In this document: positions 42,197 to 54,382 of the stretch, piece by piece
Layout: every line of letters starts with the position of its first letter
How positions within the stretch are numbered: position 1 is the stretch's first letter
Assembly: GCF_016801865.2 (NCBI RefSeq)
Contig: NC_068938.1
Coordinates: forward strand, 76,597,316 to 76,661,315
DNA length: 64,000 nt
Direction: 5' to 3'
Source of the DNA: Culex pipiens pallens
Taxonomy: Eukaryota; Arthropoda; Insecta; Diptera; Culicidae
The notes under the pieces: model-generated
Told to the model about the DNA's origin: nothing
Seen by the model: only the letters and a program-made list of their open reading frames with translations
Database searches by the model: none
Program-made: the position numbers and the translations under genes

Positions 42197-44120
42197 CTGA
42201 GCAGTTCTCTAGGATTTCGGTCATTCGATTTTTTTTGTATTTTTTAATCCGACTGAAACTTTTTTGGTGCCTTCGGCATGCCCAAAGAAGCCATTTTGCA
42301 TCATTAGTTTGTCCATATAATTTTCCATACAAATTTGGCAGCTGTCCATACATAAATGATGTATGAAAATTCAAAAATCTGTATCTTTTGAAGGAATTTT
42401 TTTATCGATTTGGTGTCTTGGGCAAAGTTGTAGGTATGGATACGGACTAAACTGGAAAAAAATAATACAAGGCAAAAAAAATTGGTGATTTTTTTTATTT
42501 AACTTTTTATCACGAAAACTCGATTTACAAAAAAACACTATTTTTTCTATTTTTTATATGTTTTAGAGGACATAAAATGCCAACTTTTTAGAAATTTCCA
42601 GGTTTTGCTAAAAAATCATTTACCGAGTTATGATTTTTTTAATCAATACTGATTTAAAAAAAAAATCGAAATATTGGTCGCAAAAATGTTTCAACTTCAT
42701 TTTTCGATGTAAAATCAAATTTGCAATCAAAAAGTACTTAAGTGAAATTTTGATTAAGTGCACCGTTTTCAAGTTAAATCCATATTTATGTGACTTTTTT
42801 GAAAATAGTCGCAGTTTTTCATTTTTTAAAATTAGTGCACATGTTTGCCCAATTTTGAAATAAATATTTTTGAAAAGCTGAGAAAATTCTCTATATTTTG
42901 CTTCTTCGGACTTTGTTGATACGACCTTTAGTTGCTGAGATATTGCAATGCAAAGGTTTGAAAACAGGAAAATTGATGTTTCCTAAGTCTCACCCAAACA
43001 GCCCACCATTTTTCAATGTCGATATCTCAGCAACTAATGGTCTGATTTTCAATGTTAAAATATGAAACATTTGTAAAAAATTTCCGATCTTTTCGAAAAC
43101 AATATTCTCAAAATTTTCAAATCAAGACTAACATTTTTAAAGGGCGTCATATTGAATGTTTGGCCTTTTTGAAATGTTAGTCTTGATATGAAAATTTTGA
43201 AAATATTGTTTTCGAAAAGATCGGAAAATTTCACAAATGTTTCATATTTTAACATTGAAAATCGGACCATTCGTTGCTGAGGTATCGACATTGAAAAATG
43301 GTGGGCTGTTTGGGTGAGACTTAGAAAACATCAATTTTCCTGTTTTTAAACCTTTGCATTGCAATATCTCAGCAACTAAAGGTCGTATCCACAAAGTCCA
43401 AAGAAGTAAAATATAGAGAATTTTCTCAGCTTTTCAAAAATATTTATTTCAAAAGTGGGCAAACATGTGCACTAATTTAAAAAATGAAAAACTGCGACTA
43501 TTTTGAAAAAAGATACATAAAAATGCGTATAACTTGAGAACGGCGCACTTTATCAAAATTTCGCTGAAGCTCTTTTTGATTGCGAATTCAATTTTACATC
43601 GAAAACTAAGTTAAAAAATTTTTGCGACCAAAATTTCGATTTAAAAAAAAAATTAGTTTTGATTAAAAAAATCATAACTCGGTCAATGATTTTTTGAACA
43701 ACCTGGAAATTTCTGAAAAGTTGGCATTTTATGTCCTCTAAAACATATCAAAAAATAATAAAAACTTCAAATAGTTTTTTTTGTAAATCGAGTTTTCGTG
43801 ATTAAAAGTTAAATAAAAAAATCACCAAATTTTTTTTACCCTGTATTATTTTTTTCCAGTGTAGTCCGTATCCATACCTACATCTTTGCCGAAGACACCA
43901 AATCGATAAAAAAATTCCTTCAAAAGATACAGATTTTTGAATTTTCATACATCATTTTTGTATGGCCAGCTGCCAAATTTGTATGGAAAATTATCTGGAC
44001 AAACTAATGATGCAAAATGGCTTCTTTGGGCATACCGAAGGCACCAAAAAAGTTTCAGTCGGATAAAAAAATACAAAAATTAAAATTGAAGAAAAAAGAC
44101 CAATTTCGTAGAGAATTGCT
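42197..44120. mobile_element. 1.9-kb palindrome, GAGCAATTCTCT foldback family (most complete copy)
   Basis: The arms begin GAGCAGTTCTCTAGGATTTC (left) and, inverted, AGCAATTCTCTACGAAATTG (right). They run inward almost to the centre near 43140, leaving a loop of a few tens of bases. Paired markers include GGCACCAAAAAAGTTTCAGT, TCTGTATCTTTTGAAGGAAT, TTGCTGAGATATTG and CCGATCTTTTCGAAAACAAT. Partial copies lie at 4433-4505, 6330-6842 with 9073-9148, about 17890-18115, about 24845-25040, 48041-48992 and around 52540-52578/53693-53800. No transposase is present. Confidence 0.8.
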
Positions 44121-44219
44121 CACGTGCAGATTTCGTTGGTGTGGTGGACTCTTGTCATAATTGATGTTTAGTCAGTGACGTCTACTTGACTTGAAATTCA
44201 CTATGGGTATCCAGATAAA
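44121..44219 (+). repeat. 99-bp direct repeat, copy 2, right of a palindrome
   Basis: It begins immediately after the right tip of the palindrome and matches 42052-42150 in the same orientation. On the left side, 46 bases separate the repeat from the palindrome tip. Confidence 0.85.
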
Positions 44220-47181
44220 AATCACAAAAAATAGACAGATTTAATAAAGAGGTATAAGTGAATTAACTTTCAACGGCTGATCAAATTATAAAAAAAAACT
44301 ATATTAACAGCAACAGTATTGTAGGCTAAACATAAAACCTCATACAATGCAAATATTTTGCTGCTCAAGAACAACATTGTTATGTAATATGCCTTTGTAA
44401 AGGCTGATATAAATAAAAAATCTAAATGATTAAAAAAATACTTCAGATATGGTACTGGTTAAGCCAACTTTTTTTTCGAATTCATTAAAAACATTTTTGT
44501 CTCAAATTTTGAATTTTATATCGATCTGGAAACTTATTTTCAGATGAATTCTAACGTCATAACGACAGCAAATTTTCGATAATTTATTTTCAATCAATAT
44601 CGCATAATATGATCTAATTGCAACGTTCATTTTCTTAATTTTAAACATAAAGTTTCACAAGTCGCTTGCTAACTTAGGTTAGATTGCTGCCGAAATTTAA
44701 CAAAAACAATAAAATTGTTCACTCTTTTTTCAACCTGTTCACCACAATTTTTTTAGAAAACTTTTAAAAGTCGCTTTTAAAATATAAAAATTAAGTAATA
44801 GTAAATGCTTTCTTTAAGTATTTGAAAAAAAAAATGTTTTTAAAAAATGTTTCAAATATGAAACATTGCACACACACACTCTCGATGTTTCAGAGTAATA
44901 ACTTGGATTTTTTCTCAAAGATTGAAAAAGAAATTACATTTTAAGGGTTTGCCTTTGAGTAGTTCACTTCCAAAAAATAACAGTGCTACTTTTGAAACGT
45001 GTTAATAAACTTACATCCAGGAAATTAATGAAAATCGAAACATTTTCAAATGATATTTATATTATAAGTATGACAAGTACCCGGAAAGTGAACATAAATG
45101 TATTTATGTTTGAACCTGAACTGAAAAATTAGCGAAACATTTTCTATGACTGCCTTTTTTATTTAAATTTCTTCGTTTTAATAACAAAATATTTTTTTGG
45201 TTTTTGCTGACATATTTTGTGTTTCGAAAATGCTATGAGAAAAAACTTCGCAATCAATCATTTTGTAAAAGCACCAGCTTTCAAGATAACAATACCGTAC
45301 TTTTAAAAAATTGTTCGAAAAATGTACAGAGCTGCAATAAATCGTAATGTTTGTTTGAATATTATATTAGAAATTTTGATACTCTATTTGATTTTTAATT
45401 ATTTTATGTAACTTTGCAGAACCTATTTTACTAGAGCAACAGTTTTCCGAAAAGTTAATTTATTTTGAAACACTATTTGAAGGTTATTGTTATAATACAA
45501 ATAGTTATTATAACCAGTGTTTGTACACGATTTTAGCAAGGTGCAACATCTTTAAAAATTAATTTTAATGCAGAGATCATCAAGTTTCCCATAAACAACC
45601 TTTTCAACTTTCAGCTACATTATTATAAGTATTTGAAAATCACTACTTTTGACGATCCTTCTACTCTTTTACATTACAAGATCCGAGAAATAATATTATA
45701 AAATAAAATCAATAACCCAACACTGCTTGTGTCAAAAGAGCATCACAGCAACGAAGTGTGTATGAACACTGTCTCGCATCACTTTGGCGACTCTATTTGC
45801 CAGTTTTCTGGGAGGAAAAGGGGTGGTGCCAAAAGGGGTAAGTGTATTTATTTCTATCATTTTGTTGTCTGTATTAACATAAGAAGGGCTGTTTTCTTAG
45901 AAAAAAGGTTGAAATGATGTGGCGTGGCAGTGGTGACGTCTCCTTGTGATGCTTGTCACGTTTCATGATGATTTTAGGAGGTTGCAAACCAAATTTGAAT
46001 GTTTGGACATTCTATAGATAATGTCTTAAATATTTGGAAGAAATATCAGCTGAGGACACAAAGCTTGAACAATGTATAAGTTTGTTGAAAATATTTTATG
46101 ATTCTATGCGTTTTGTTGTGATCAAATCAAGGTTTGATTTCCAAGTCAACCTATCGCTTACTTTATTTAAAAATGAGTAATCTTTAATTTATTAAATGTT
46201 TTCAACAAATTATTGTTAACTCAAGAACGAACTACAACTGCGTTCAACAAAAAATGTGTTATTCTTCAATTCGACGTCAAAATCTGACTCTAAGACGCAA
46301 TTCCTAGTATGCCCAACTCATCAATAAGCTCAGCTCGTTTGACGACAACTTTTAAATGAGCAATAAGGAAACTTTTAACACGGAAACTAGAATTTTATCG
46401 CCACAGTTCCCCGCTAAAAGTTACAAATGGCTGGGGCCCCCAGTCCTCCAAACCCGTTCACCACACGGTAATAAATCGCCCAACAACCACCCGAAAATCG
46501 GGCGACAACCCGAAAACTTGCCACTCCCACCTTCCATTGCATTTAGTCTGATGGGCGATCTTATCTGTCTGCAAACGTAATAAAAAATAACTTGTAAACT
46601 GTCGAAGCCCGTTACAATGTTTAGAATACAATACCGAAAGCCGAAACTGCGAAAATAAGGCACACCACAATTTTCAGCTTTTCTCTTCCCCATGGTTTCC
46701 ACTCCATTCAACTTCCATTATTCATTCTCTGTTGTTACTTTTCTTCCTTCGAACCGTTCTGGTCGATTTTCCCTCCCCGCCACCAAACTGCACTCCATAC
46801 ACTAATAATTGGTTATAATTTATGGAAGCCACAACCGAAAATTTTCCATTAAGCGTTGAGAATTGAGTCGTGCGCTTTGCGGTTGGGAGTTGCACGTGGA
46901 ACCAGCTTGGTGTGTACATGTGAAGTAAGGAAGAATAGCCGATTTGCTTTATTCCCCATCTAAACAACGACTAACTCTCAATTGGAGGCAGTTTGACTAA
47001 ATAAATTAGGGGGAGAGGGGACTCCCCTACCCATGGTTAAAACGGTCGTCGTTATGGTGGGTTGATACAACTAACGAAATTGTTTAACAAGATCATTTTG
47101 ATACCTAATTGAACAATGCAATGCAAACATTCGTAGACAGTTAGAGTTATTGAAATTGGAATAAGTTTTCTTGTGTTTGGA
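44220..47181. other. AT-rich then unique mixed DNA, no gene supported
   Basis: 44220-46300 is AT-rich with no paired arms. A 62-codon + frame (45729-45917) contains an internal GTAAGT-like donor at 45839 but no acceptor upstream, so it is not called as an exon. 46380-47180 is unique, less AT-rich DNA with short domain-less frames on both strands. Confidence 0.4.
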
Positions 47182-47281
47182 TAGGGGACCACCCATAAAC
47201 CACGTGGACCCTTTTTGGGAATCTCAAACACCACCCCTCCCCCCGCCGTCAAGGTGTCCACGCGGTTCATGGATGGTCTCT
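47182..47281. mobile_element. Short TIR element, GGGGACCACCCATAAACCAC ends, ~100 bp
   Basis: The left end GGGGACCACCCATAAACCAC and the right end read inward (GAGACCATCCATGAACCGC) are inverted with a few mismatches and have TA at each edge. The centre is C-rich. A single related end is visible near 63890-63942. Confidence 0.65.
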
Positions 47282-47586
47282 AAGATGATTTGTGTAATAA
47301 ATCAGACTCTTGCAAACTAGAGAAAAACGCATCTCTAGTTGTCGATCTTCTCAATATTAATATTGTTCCAGATATCGATGACTTCCTCATTCCCTTCAAA
47401 CTCTCTTCACCCGTGGATTTCTTTTGCATCAGAATTTCTGCTATCATAGGTTGATTCAAATCCGATGACGTTTTTTTCCATACAAACTTCAAGCGATTAG
47501 AGAGAGGGTTTGACGTGTTCAGCCTCAGGTTGCCATGATTTTTCCCACAGCTTCTCTTCCTCGATGGTCCCTTGGTCCCTACTGTA

Positions 47587-47690
47587 CAGTCGACTCTCTG
47601 GTTTAAAGCATGCTTAGATTTTATCGTTATATAATTTGATGCCTCCCGCTCTCGACGGTCCCTTCAAATCGACACAGAGAGAGTTCACTG
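47587..47690. mobile_element. TA-flanked MITE, CAGTGGACTCTCT family, 104-bp copy
   Basis: The ends CAGTCGACTCTCT and, inward from the right, CAGTGAACTCTCT are flanked by TA (47585-47586 and 47691-47692). The inner CTCTCGACGGTCCCTTCAA matches the copy at 5884-6045. Just upstream (47320-47580) a TGTCGATCTTCTCAATATTA segment resembles the other half of the same family, so two copies or one broken copy may lie here. Confidence 0.75.
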
Positions 47691-47692
47691 TA

Positions 47693-47977
47693 TATCTATT
47701 TTAAGCCTGGTTGACGCACAGGTTTTAACTCTTGGTAGTTCTAGAATGTTTCAGGATATCCCAATAAACGAACGCGGCAGTCCTTTTATACTCTCTGAAG
47801 CTATACGAGTATGATCCAGGTTCTAATTGGGATAATTTCTGGATTGTTACGGCGGACTTAACTTTGGCTGAAACTCCAGGAAGACTGTAAATGTACAGTA
47901 AAAAAAATTGTTGAGACGCTGCAAATTCGGATGGTTGAATATTAGCTCTTTATTCAGCAATTTTACTTAAAATATGT
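47693..47977. other. Short unique stretch
   Basis: No gene or repeat pairing seen. Confidence 0.4.
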
Positions 47978-47985
47978 GTAAAAAA

Positions 47986-49311
47986 TAGTGCGTCCAACCC
48001 GGGAATTCCCGGAACAAAATTCCCGGGATTTTCCAAAAACCTAACATTTTAAAAGGGCGTAATATTGAATGTTTGGCCCTTTTGAAATGTTATTCTTGGT
48101 TTAAAAATTTTGAAAATATTTTTTTCGAAAAGATCGGAAAATTTCACGAATGTTTCATATTTTAACATTGAAAATCGGACCATTAGTTGCTGAGATATCG
48201 ACATTAGAAAATGGTGTGTTGTTTGGGTGGGGCTTAGAAAACATCAATTTTCCTGTTTTAAACCTTTGCATGGCAATATCTCAACAACTAAGGGTCGTAT
48301 CAACAAAGTTCAAAAGTGCAAAATATAGAGAATTTTCTCAGCTTTTTAAAAATATTTTTTTCAAAGGTGGGCAAACATGTGCACTAATTTAAAAAAATGA
48401 ATAACTGCGACTATTTTCAAAAAAGTCACCTAAAAATGGATTTAACTTGAAAACGGTGCACTTTATCAGAAATTTACTAAAGTACTTTTTGATTGCAAAT
48501 TTGATTTTACATCGAAAAATGAAGTTGAAAAATTTTTGCGACCAATTTTTCAATTTTTTGACAAAATCAGTATAGATTCAAAAATTCATAACTCGCTCAA
48601 AGATTTTTTGCACAACCTGGAAATTTCTGAAAAGTTGCCATTTGATGTCCTCTAAAACATATCAAAAAATAAAAAAATAAAAATAGTGTTTTTTTGCAAA
48701 TCAAGTTTTAGTGACAAGAAGTTAAATAAAAAATCACCAATTTTTTTTACCGTGCATAATTTTTTTTCCAGTGTAGTCCATATCCATACCTACAACTTTG
48801 CCGAAGACACCAAATCGATCAAAAATTCCTTCAAAAGATACAGATTTTTGAATTTTCCATATTTGTATGGAAAATTATATGGACAAACTAATGATGCAAA
48901 ATGGCTTCTTTGGGCATACCAAAGGCACCAAAAAAGTTTCAGTTGGATCAAAAAATAAAAAAAAAAAATCGAATGACCGAAATCTGAGAGAATTGCTCCA
49001 CTTTGAAATTATAAATTGTCGTACATTTAAATGCAAAGCATAACAAAGAACAACAAAAAACAAACGTGTTTAATTTCTTTTAAGCTATTTAAAAACTGTC
49101 TTCCTTGTTCAGATTGATGTGTAGATTATTATAAATGAATATTATTGGGCTAATTCTATGATGTTAAGCTTGAAAACATATCAAATATAATGAAAACATT
49201 TATTTTATGACTGTTTCAAAAATTTCCCGGGATCCCGGGAATTCCCGGGATTTAAAAATTATTTTTCCCGTTTCCCGGGAAAAACAAAACCCGGGAAAAT
49301 TGGACGCGTTT
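47986..49311. mobile_element. Non-autonomous hAT-type element, 1326 bp, with captured foldback half
   Basis: The termini TAGTGCGTCCAA (left) and AAACGCGTCCAA (right, read inward) are flanked by a perfect 8-bp duplication GTAAAAAA (47978-47985 and 49312-49319). Subterminal CCCGGGAATTCCCGG clusters match those of the element at 7610-8935. Most of the interior (48041-48992) is half of a foldback-family palindrome. No transposase is encoded. Confidence 0.8.
48041..48992 (-). repeat. Half-palindrome of the GAGCAATTCTCT family inside the hAT-type element
   Basis: Starting at the loop (AAAAGGGCGTAATATTGAAT) it follows the right arm of the 42197-44120 palindrome to its tip (GACCGAAATCTGAGAGAATT, then GCTC) in order. 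The left arm is absent. Confidence 0.8.
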
Positions 49312-49319
49312 GTAAAAAA

Positions 49320-52300
49320 GTTGAATGCGTTTTAATAAATTACAACTCGTGCTGGAAAAATCTTCTTTTTGCGCTTCTCGAATGGAATTTCAAGTCAAAC
49401 ATTCATGTGTTTAGTAAGTTCACCGTTCAAAACAAAAAAAAAATGAAAAATGTTACTTTTCGACAATAGTGCTGAAAAGCTCTTACTTTCAGCACTGTTA
49501 TTCAAAGGTATTAATTTTCCATTCAGTAATTTTTGGCAGGGAAATGTAGGCCGTTTCGTTTATTCAGAAGGACAGGAAAAGTTGACAGTTTCACAGCGGA
49601 ATTGCAAAAAAAAAAAATATATTATTATCATTAAACTTCTAACTAACTAATAATTGGCAGTCATTAGAGCTCATATCTTAAAATGTTTAGGAAATTTTTC
49701 TGAAATTTTCGAAAAAAAATTCAGACTCGGGCAACCTTAGGCATAATTGAGAAGGCCGCAAAATTTTCGCAAATATCAAATTTTAGGAGGATTTATTACA
49801 AAAAAAACTGCACTTCATCTAAATTTCTGTAAAATACATTTTGATTTTAAATCATATTTTGCATCTATAAATGAAGCGTACATCAAAAGTATTCCAAAAA
49901 TTAAGATTTAAAAAAATGCCGACAATGACAAATATTTTTTGTCCTTGCTAGTTCAAAGCTCAAAAGTTGTTTTTTATCTTCTTAGACATACACAAAATAT
50001 ATTTATAAATGATGATTTACGCAAATTGTTTTTTCTTTAAAACTGTATAGTTAAAAAATATGTTTACAAAGTTTCAACCAAATAAAGAAATTTAAAAATA
50101 TTTTCGATGGAGGAAATTTTGGAAAATAGCGCAAAAATGAAAGCAGATCAGTAAAACTTGTTTAATAAAATTTTAAAAGATATGAGATATCTTCAAATTT
50201 ATTCATTTTCAGTATGCACAGTTTCCATGAACCAAGTCATTAAAACATAATGTTGTCATTACAAAACTTTGATTCGCTTGCAAATTGTTTATTCAGATGA
50301 TCAAATAATTTTTATTTGAATAAAATTCATTTTCAATTCATAGGAAATTTAAAAAAAAAATGAATTTGAATATGAATACATCTAATAAAAAAAACATGAA
50401 TGTGGTCAACTGATTCTTTACCATGTAGTAGGGTAGCACTGGTCTGGGACCAACAGGTATTTCATTGTCAATACTGGATTATAGGATCTTTAAGGGCCAT
50501 GAAATTTAGTATGGATTACAGAACAAACTTAAATTTGTTCAAAATCGATATTTTGTTAATTACGACGATATGATCTATTGATGCTTTATCTGATTACTTT
50601 AGTTTCAATAAATATCTTCTCAAAACATCAACAATGTCCACCGGAATCTAAATTTATCAAAAGACACCGGAAATGATAACAATAAATAATACCCAAATAA
50701 AAAAAACCCACAAACTACCTGGGGAAATCCACTCACAGCTGCTGTTCTTCCCCTGTGTGCTGTGACAACCTGCCATTTCGCTTGCGGCCAGTTATGATTA
50801 ATCAAATCGATTTCGTTGGAGAATAAAAAATCAGCGGAAAACCGCACGCGCCTTGAGTAATCGGTGGAAAACACGCAGAGGAGCTCACCATCTCTTGTTT
50901 GCACCTTCCACGGTTCGCCACAACGCTGGAGGGAAAATTGTTTTTCGCCGAAATGCTTTCCTTTGGTCGGTGGTCGCCGATGAAAGCTTGCTGCTGCCTT
51001 TTGGAAATAGTTGAGTCCATAGCTGGAGAGTGTGGTTGGGTTGTTGTCGTTGAATATTTTTTTAATTGTTAAAATGTTATAATTGTCAACATTAATAACT
51101 TAATTTAACATTTCAGTGTTCAAATTGCAAGTACCTATTTTCAAAAGAATATATTAGCAGAAGATGACGGTGTTTGTTTGATAAAAAAAAGGAAAACTTT
51201 GATTCAAACTTAGGAAAAAATCGATGGGCTTGGCATTTTCAAGAGATTTTTGCGGTGTAGTGTTCACAATTATTTTTTTTTTCAAAAAAATATACTTTTT
51301 TCGCCTCAAGGAATTCTCTCCGTTGTGGCACAGCACCGGTCCCTCGCGGCATACGGGGTGCCAACCGAAGCGGAACCGGAATCGATGGCGTGGTGGCGGC
51401 CACAGCATGCGGCTTTTCCCAAATGAAAACACACACACACTTTTCAGAGGCTCCCCGGCAGCTTTCGGAACCATAACGTGGCGGCGCCATCAAGTTCGGC
51501 GAAGCGCGGTTTATGAGGCATCCTCCTCTGGCTTGGAAGCTGAAAGCGCGAACACTTTTCGCTCCCCGGAGGTGGTTTTACAGCCAGCAAAGGTTTTCAC
51601 TTTTACTTGGAAAACTGCCGCTTGGAAGGCTGGTGTTTGGCGGGGACGGATTTTGCGACCAACTTAGTGAGGCATATGTTTTCACAGTGAAAAATAAGGA
51701 AAACTTTTGACTCATGCTTTTTCAATATTATCTTTTTGTTAACAAAACAAGTAGAATTCTTTTTTCAACAGATTTTAAACATTTAATTTATATCTGTGCA
51801 CCGAAAGCCAAGAAGGGACTCAGAAGAGAAGAAATATTATATTTTCCACGGTTGGACTTCTGATAGCTGGTACGGGGAGGAAAAATCAGGTCAAGGCCAT
51901 CCGGAAGGCTACGAGCCGCAAGGAGCGTCTTTTGTTCGGCTCAAGTGGCCATTAGCGAAGGAAAATAAAGCGTTTGTGCCAAATTGAATTTAAACGGATT
52001 TGACATTCTTTGGCATTTCTTCAACGTGATACAAGAAAAAAGCTGAGGTTTATTTTTGATAAGCGATGTTTTTATACTGTTGCGTTTTGTTTTGGAAGAT
52101 CAAGTTTCAGACAACAAGATAGAATATAAATAATGTTGTGCAATTTATCTGAAAGCGAAGACAACTTTTTATTTATAATTTTTATAAATATTAGTTGTAC
52201 AATTGACACGAAACAATGATGGAAATTCGGTTGTTAAACTATCTATCTTGAATTTACTATCCTTCTACTTTAAAACAACTTAAGGCAAATTATGAGTACA

Positions 52301-52530
52301 CTTAAAACTTTTTACCTTCTTCAAATAGTTTCATATTCAAGAGCTTTAATTAAATTTCATGACGATATCTTCATTCAGTATAACAAAATATTTTATACAT
52401 CTTCTATGAAATTCAGAAAATATTTGTTATCGTAATGTTCTTCCAATCTGTGGTCTTGTAATTAAAAATTCGCTTAAAAAATAAGAATTGCAAAAAGGAA
52501 AATTAATAAACTATTTTTAAATGGATTTTT
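49320..52530. other. AT-rich DNA with a unique GC-richer island
   Basis: 49320-50600 and 51690-52530 are AT-rich and show no gene. 50700-51030 and 51330-51680 are unique and GC-richer. A 147-codon + frame at 51224-51667 and overlapping minus frames lack domains and good splice edges. This could be regulatory or intronic; nothing more can be supported. Confidence 0.4.
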
Positions 52531-52578
52531 TTTTTTTGATGAAGTCAACAATGTCTTGGGCAAAGTTTTAGGTATAGA

Positions 52579-53692
52579 CAAGGCTACCAACTCTTGCTGA
52601 GCAAGAATCCGTACACTTTGCCGATATGACACCATGGTACAGTAGTTGTTCGGTAACTGGCTGAGAACGTAGCCCAGTCACCGAATTTTGCTCGTTAACT
52701 GGGCTGAACAAAAAATAACGAGGGGTCCACCGATGCACAATATTTTCCAGATGAAATATAAAAATATTAGTAACTCAAATTTATTTACAATGCTTACTTT
52801 TCATATTTCTTTAGTTGTAACTTGAAATTAAACAAAAGTTTGAAAAAAGTTTTTTTTATTTATTGAATATGATTTTTGCATCCATTAACCCCTCGGTCAT
52901 TTTGGTTTGTTTTGGTTTTTTGACGTTTGTCTGCTTTTTAACTGGGCTACGGCCCAGTTATCGAGCGCTCAGTTAAAAAGCAGCCCAGTTAAACAACGCC
53001 CAGTTACCGAACAACTACTGTATAACAAAAACTGTCAAGGAATCATTAAGATAAATTAAATTAAATAAATTTGAGAATTACAAATATAAAACTGTGTCGA
53101 TGCACAAACCGTGATTTGAATCAAATCATTATGGTCTTCATTTTTTTTATGTAAAGCGTTTAAAAGTGTACGATATTTAAAGTTTGCTTTTACAAATGAT
53201 ATCGTTCTCAGTGTTTTCACGAACACATTTCCAGAGTTTTTTTTTAATTGAAAAGGTCCTATAACATGTGAAACACAACAGTTTATAGGACCTTAAAAAA
53301 ACTCTAGATTTGTTAATTCCAATGTTCAAAGGTTTTCATTCAATATTCAGGTTTTCAGTTTTAGAAAGCCTTTGGATTTTTTAATCGATAAATATGTTTA
53401 GTAAGGAATGTCTAAATTCTAGAGTGTTTATTTAAAAGGTTTTTTTTAACATATGAAAGAAAAAAATAAACTCTCCCTTTTTAAATCAAACTCACAGTTA
53501 AATTAAAATGTCTTATTAACAAAAGCTTTGACCAAATCAAAAAAGCAATTCAATGTTCAAAAATTGTTAAAATTCCATACAAATCCGTATTATGCGTGAA
53601 ATTACCAACCAAAATTCCGGCCTGTTAAAAATCCGCGAAGAGGGTCGAAAATCCGTATGGTAAGGAAAAAATCCGTACATTTGTTAGCCTTA
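52579..53692. mobile_element. Non-autonomous hAT-type element carrying a MITE
   Basis: The ends CAAGGCTACCAA and, read inward from the right, TAAGGCTAACAA have A at position 2 and G at position 5. The flanking 8-mers GGTATAGA (52571-52578) and GGTATGGA (53693-53700) differ by one base. The flanks read as foldback-family DNA (GGGCAAAGTTTTAGGTAT). A TA-flanked MITE lies inside at 52640-53020. A second copy of the right ~960 bp lies in the tandem duplication (to about 56333). Confidence 0.65.
52640..53020. mobile_element. TA-flanked MITE, CAGTAGTTGTTCGGTAACTGG ends, 381 bp
   Basis: The ends CAGTAGTTGTTCGGTAACTG are inverted perfectly and flanked by TA (52638-52639 and 53021-53022). Repeated GCCCAGTTA / TAACTGGGC motifs lie inside both ends. 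The right part (from 52732) is duplicated at 55376-55664; the left 92 bp are not. Confidence 0.85.
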
Positions 53693-53944
53693 GGTATGGA
53701 TGAGGAATTGACACAAAAAAAAATGCATTATGCTGATTTTTTAAAATAACTGTTTGTCATAGAGAGGTAATTTGCAAAAAAACACTATCTTTATTAATTT
53801 ATTTATTGATAACATTCCAAAATGCAAACAATCATTTACCAATTTATAATATTTTAATGCAATTCTGAATCTTAAAAAAATCTAAAAAAAGAGGTAAAAA
53901 TAGTATATTTATCTTCAGGTATTTGGATTTTAAAACACAGTCTG

Positions 53945-54240
53945 TTTTTTTTAATATTTTTAAATTCGAAAATCCACTACATTTATCTCTGCACCCAAAA
54001 CTGGTAGCGCTAGTCCGAGAGAATGATGGTCTCGAGTCGAGAGTATAGTGGTACCATTCACGGACGCAGAGAACACAGCTCGAGATGGGCGATAGAACTA
54101 TTCTCTCGAGGTTCATTTGCAAAAAAAGTTCATCCGTCAAACAAAAAACCGAAAGGGTCGACAACGGGAATCGAACCAGATACCTTTGACAAACCAATCC
54201 AATAACTTAGCTGCCTCGGCCACCACAGCTTGGTGACCAT
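53945..54240 (-). mobile_element. tRNA-derived SINE, minus strand, copy in unit 1
   Basis: On the minus strand TGGCCGAGGCAG (54222-54211, A box) and GGTTCGATTCC (54177-54167, B box) are spaced as in a tRNA. The 3' body reaches roughly 53945. The 117-codon minus frame (54197-53844) and the 60-codon plus frame are SINE-derived, not genes. The 3' limit and target duplication are uncertain. Confidence 0.7.
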
Positions 54241-54382
54241 GGAGAAGTCAGAAGACGATGTATGACACTTGTTGGAGATTTATTGATTCAACTAACGAAT
54301 GAACTCATTTGTTATGATGGTGTGAGTTGGTACCATTATTCTATCGATTTTGGCACTGAGCCCTCAATAAATTTTGAGAGAA

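Noticed and set aside
45729..45917. 62-codon frame containing a GTAAGT-like donor at 45839
   Set aside because: No acceptor or promoter upstream and no codon bias; a lone donor motif is expected by chance.
51224..51667. 147-codon + frame with basic middle part
   Set aside because: Begins in a T-rich run, has no recognisable family and overlaps equally long minus frames.
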